Origin: Rhizobiales bacterium UBA1912
Lineage (GTDB): Bacteria > Pseudomonadota > Alphaproteobacteria > Rhizobiales > Devosiaceae
Length of the DNA stretch: 7,140 nt
Reading direction: 5' to 3'
Assembly: GCA_002337455.1 (NCBI GenBank)
Contig: DDGC01000002.1
Coordinates: 213,642-220,781 of the forward strand
Made by a program: the position numbers and the translations under genes. The notes beneath the pieces were generated by a model. It did not search any database. It saw only the letters and a program-made list of their open reading frames with translations, and was not told the origin of the DNA. Below are positions 6,250 through 7,140 of the stretch, piece after piece (position 1 is the stretch's first letter; each line of letters opens with the position of its first letter).

Positions 6250-6356
6250 CTAGAGTCTTTCCGCTTTTCTTCGAATCGCGACAAGCCTCTAACTCATTGG
6301 CTTGTCGCGTTTCCGAACCGGATAAGTGGTTCCCACTTATCCTGGAAACGCTCTAG
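6250..6356. repeat. 107-bp palindromic intergenic repeat (REP/RIME/MITE-like)
   Basis: The element is bounded by 13-bp terminal inverted repeats, CTAGAGTCTTTCC (6250-6262) and the complement of CTAGAGCGTTTCC (6344-6356), matching at 11 of 13. Inside are two hairpins. CGCGACAAGCC (6277-6287) pairs perfectly with GGCTTGTCGCG (6299-6309). CGTTTCC (6308-6314) pairs with GGAAACG (6344-6350), enclosing the perfect 10-bp stem GGATAAGTGG (6320-6329) / CCACTTATCC (6333-6342) with loop TTC. The CTAGAGCG...GGATAAGTGG style is familiar from short palindromic repeats scattered in Hyphomicrobiales genomes. It carries no coding capacity and overlaps the last four bases of ehuA including the stop codon. As RNA it could act as a processing site or weak terminator after ehuA; there is no U-run. 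Confidence 0.75.
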
Positions 6357-7132
6357 TTGTCTTCCAGAACGGCTTTGAGAAATTCGCGCGTGCGCTCTTC
6401 CTTGGGATCGGTGAACAGATCCTCGGGCTTGCCCTGTTCGAGCACCTTGCCGTGGTCGAAAAAGCAGACACGATCGGAAATCTGCCGCGCGAAATTCATC
6501 TCGTGAGTGACCAGAAGCATGGTCAGATCGTGTTCTTCGGCCAGACGCCGGATGACGCCGAGCACTTCGCCCACCAGTTCGGGATCGAGCGCGGAGGTCG
6601 GCTCGTCAAACAGCATGATCTTGGGCCGCATGGCGAGCGCCCGGGCGATGCCCACGCGCTGCTGCTGGCCGCCTGAAAGCTGGTGAGGATATTTATCAGC
6701 ATGGGCCGTGAGCCCGACCATTTCGAGCAGATCGTCGGCGCGCTCCTTGGCTTCGGCCTTGGAGACGCCCAGAACCTGAGTCGGCGCTTCGGTTAGGTTG
6801 CGGCGCACCGTCATGTGCGGGAACAGATTGAACTGCTGGAACACCATGCCCATCTTTTCGCGCATCCTGCGCAGATGGGCCTCGCTGGCCGGCTTGAGGC
6901 TGCCATCATTGGCTTTTTCATGCCAGAGCGTGTCGCCATCGACATAGACCACGCCCTCGGAAATCGGCTCGAGCGTCATCAGGATGCGCAGCACCGTCGA
7001 CTTGCCCGAGCCCGATGGGCCGATGATTGTGACCTTTTCGCCGGGTTGCACCTCGAAATCGAGTTCGTTGATGACCGTGAAGGTGTCGAAACGTTTGACG
7101 ACCTTGTCGAACTTGATGATGGGGTCGGTCAT
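6353..7132 (-). CDS. ehuA: Ectoine/hydroxyectoine-type ABC transporter ATP-binding protein EhuA
   Basis: A 259-residue polar amino acid-type ABC ATPase, complete. Walker A GPSGSGKST is at 38-46, Q-loop Q99 in VFQQFNLFPHM, signature LSGGQQQ at 152-158, Walker B KIMLFDEP at 171-178, D-loop SALD at 180-183 and switch H210 in LLVTHE. The features LRILMTLEP, SEAHLRRMREKMGMVFQ and the C-terminal FFDHGKV..KEERTREFL match EhuA as I recall it from rhizobia rather than generic GlnQ. It acts on the cytoplasmic face and pairs with permeases (EhuC, EhuD) and a periplasmic binder (EhuB) that must lie outside the window. The ATG at 7132 is directly preceded in frame by TAA, so no longer start exists. It overlaps a TGA of another frame (ATGA), suggesting coupling to an upstream gene. 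The TAG stop is donated by the adjoining repeat. A generic amino acid importer ATPase is the alternative. Confidence 0.93.
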   Translation of the reverse strand: MTDPIIKFDKVVKRFDTFTVINELDFEVQPGEKVTIIGPSGSGKSTVLRILMTLEPISEGVVYVDGDTLWHEKANDGSLKPASEAHLRRMREKMGMVFQQFNLFPHMTVRRNLTEAPTQVLGVSKAEAKERADDLLEMVGLTAHADKYPHQLSGGQQQRVGIARALAMRPKIMLFDEPTSALDPELVGEVLGVIRRLAEEHDLTMLLVTHEMNFARQISDRVCFFDHGKVLEQGKPEDLFTDPKEERTREFLKAVLEDN

Positions 7133-7140
7133 TTAAGCGG
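7129..7140 (-). CDS. Possible 3' end of an upstream gene overlapping ehuA
   Basis: On the minus strand the last 12 bases read CCG CTT AAA TGA, that is Pro-Leu-Lys-stop, with TGA overlapping the ehuA ATG by 4 bp convention (ATGA). This suits a permease or other transporter gene ending here, but only four codons are visible, and a different frame (GCT TAA) also stops just before the ATG. Confidence 0.3.
   Translation of the reverse strand, partial: PLK

Noticed and set aside
6320..6342. Intrinsic terminator for ehuA
   Set aside because: The 10-bp stem with loop TTC is perfect, but no T-run follows in either direction and the stem is part of the larger repeat, so I list it as repeat structure.
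6193..6676. Small plus-strand frames across the repeat and the end of ehuA
   Set aside because: One runs through the palindromic repeat and the other is antisense to the ATPase signature and Walker B; neither has a credible start or motif.
1..7140. CRISPR array, tRNA, rRNA, transposase, integrase or phage genes
   Set aside because: I looked on both strands and saw no regularly spaced repeats, no tRNA-like cloverleaf and no recombinase or phage protein motifs.

Overview
The window looks like part of an accessory or catabolic region of an alphaproteobacterial chromosome or large replicon. High G+C (by eye), GC-rich wobble positions with long antisense shadow frames, rhizobial-type protein sequences and a palindromic intergenic repeat of the kind scattered through Hyphomicrobiales all point that way. 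A Devosia/Pelagibacterium-like or Rhizobium-like host is a reasonable guess, but it cannot be proven from one window.

Layout, read mostly on the minus strand from right to left. (1) 7132-6353 is an ABC transporter ATPase that I recognise as the EhuA type (ectoine/hydroxyectoine uptake). Its start overlaps the stop of a gene lying beyond the right edge. (2) 6356-6250 is a 107-bp palindromic repeat whose terminal inverted repeat supplies the ehuA stop codon. (3) 6133-5600 is an Lrp/AsnC regulator of the type that sits in ectoine catabolism clusters (AsnC/DoeX). (4) 5543-4966 is a ParD/ParE-type toxin-antitoxin pair with a perfect 19-bp palindrome in its promoter region. (5) 4033-4962, on the plus strand, is a YdhF-family aldo/keto reductase that converges on the toxin gene. 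(6) 3836-204 is a tight three-gene operon: a succinate-semialdehyde-type aldehyde dehydrogenase, a flavodoxin-fold NAD(P)H:quinone oxidoreductase, and a class III PLP aminotransferase. The first 203 bases hold no convincing gene, only a GC-rich hairpin just past the aminotransferase.

The most economical reading is one end of an ectoine/hydroxyectoine utilisation locus. EhuA powers uptake. The AsnC-type protein senses an intermediate. The aminotransferase (Atf/DoeD-like) removes the amino group of diaminobutyrate to give aspartate semialdehyde, and the dehydrogenase (Ssd/DoeC-like) oxidises this to aspartate. The hydrolase and deacylase steps (EutD/EutE or DoeA/DoeB) and the rest of the transporter are not in the window and would be expected to the right. 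Compared with the ehu-eut-ssd-atf-asnC grouping known from rhizobia, the unusual parts are a quinone oxidoreductase between ssd and atf, and a toxin-antitoxin pair plus an aldo/keto reductase between asnC and ssd. I see no wholly new defence or mobile system. The oddities are the operon insertion, the palindromes, the repeat that ends a gene, and a substituted cofactor-site lysine in the dehydrogenase.
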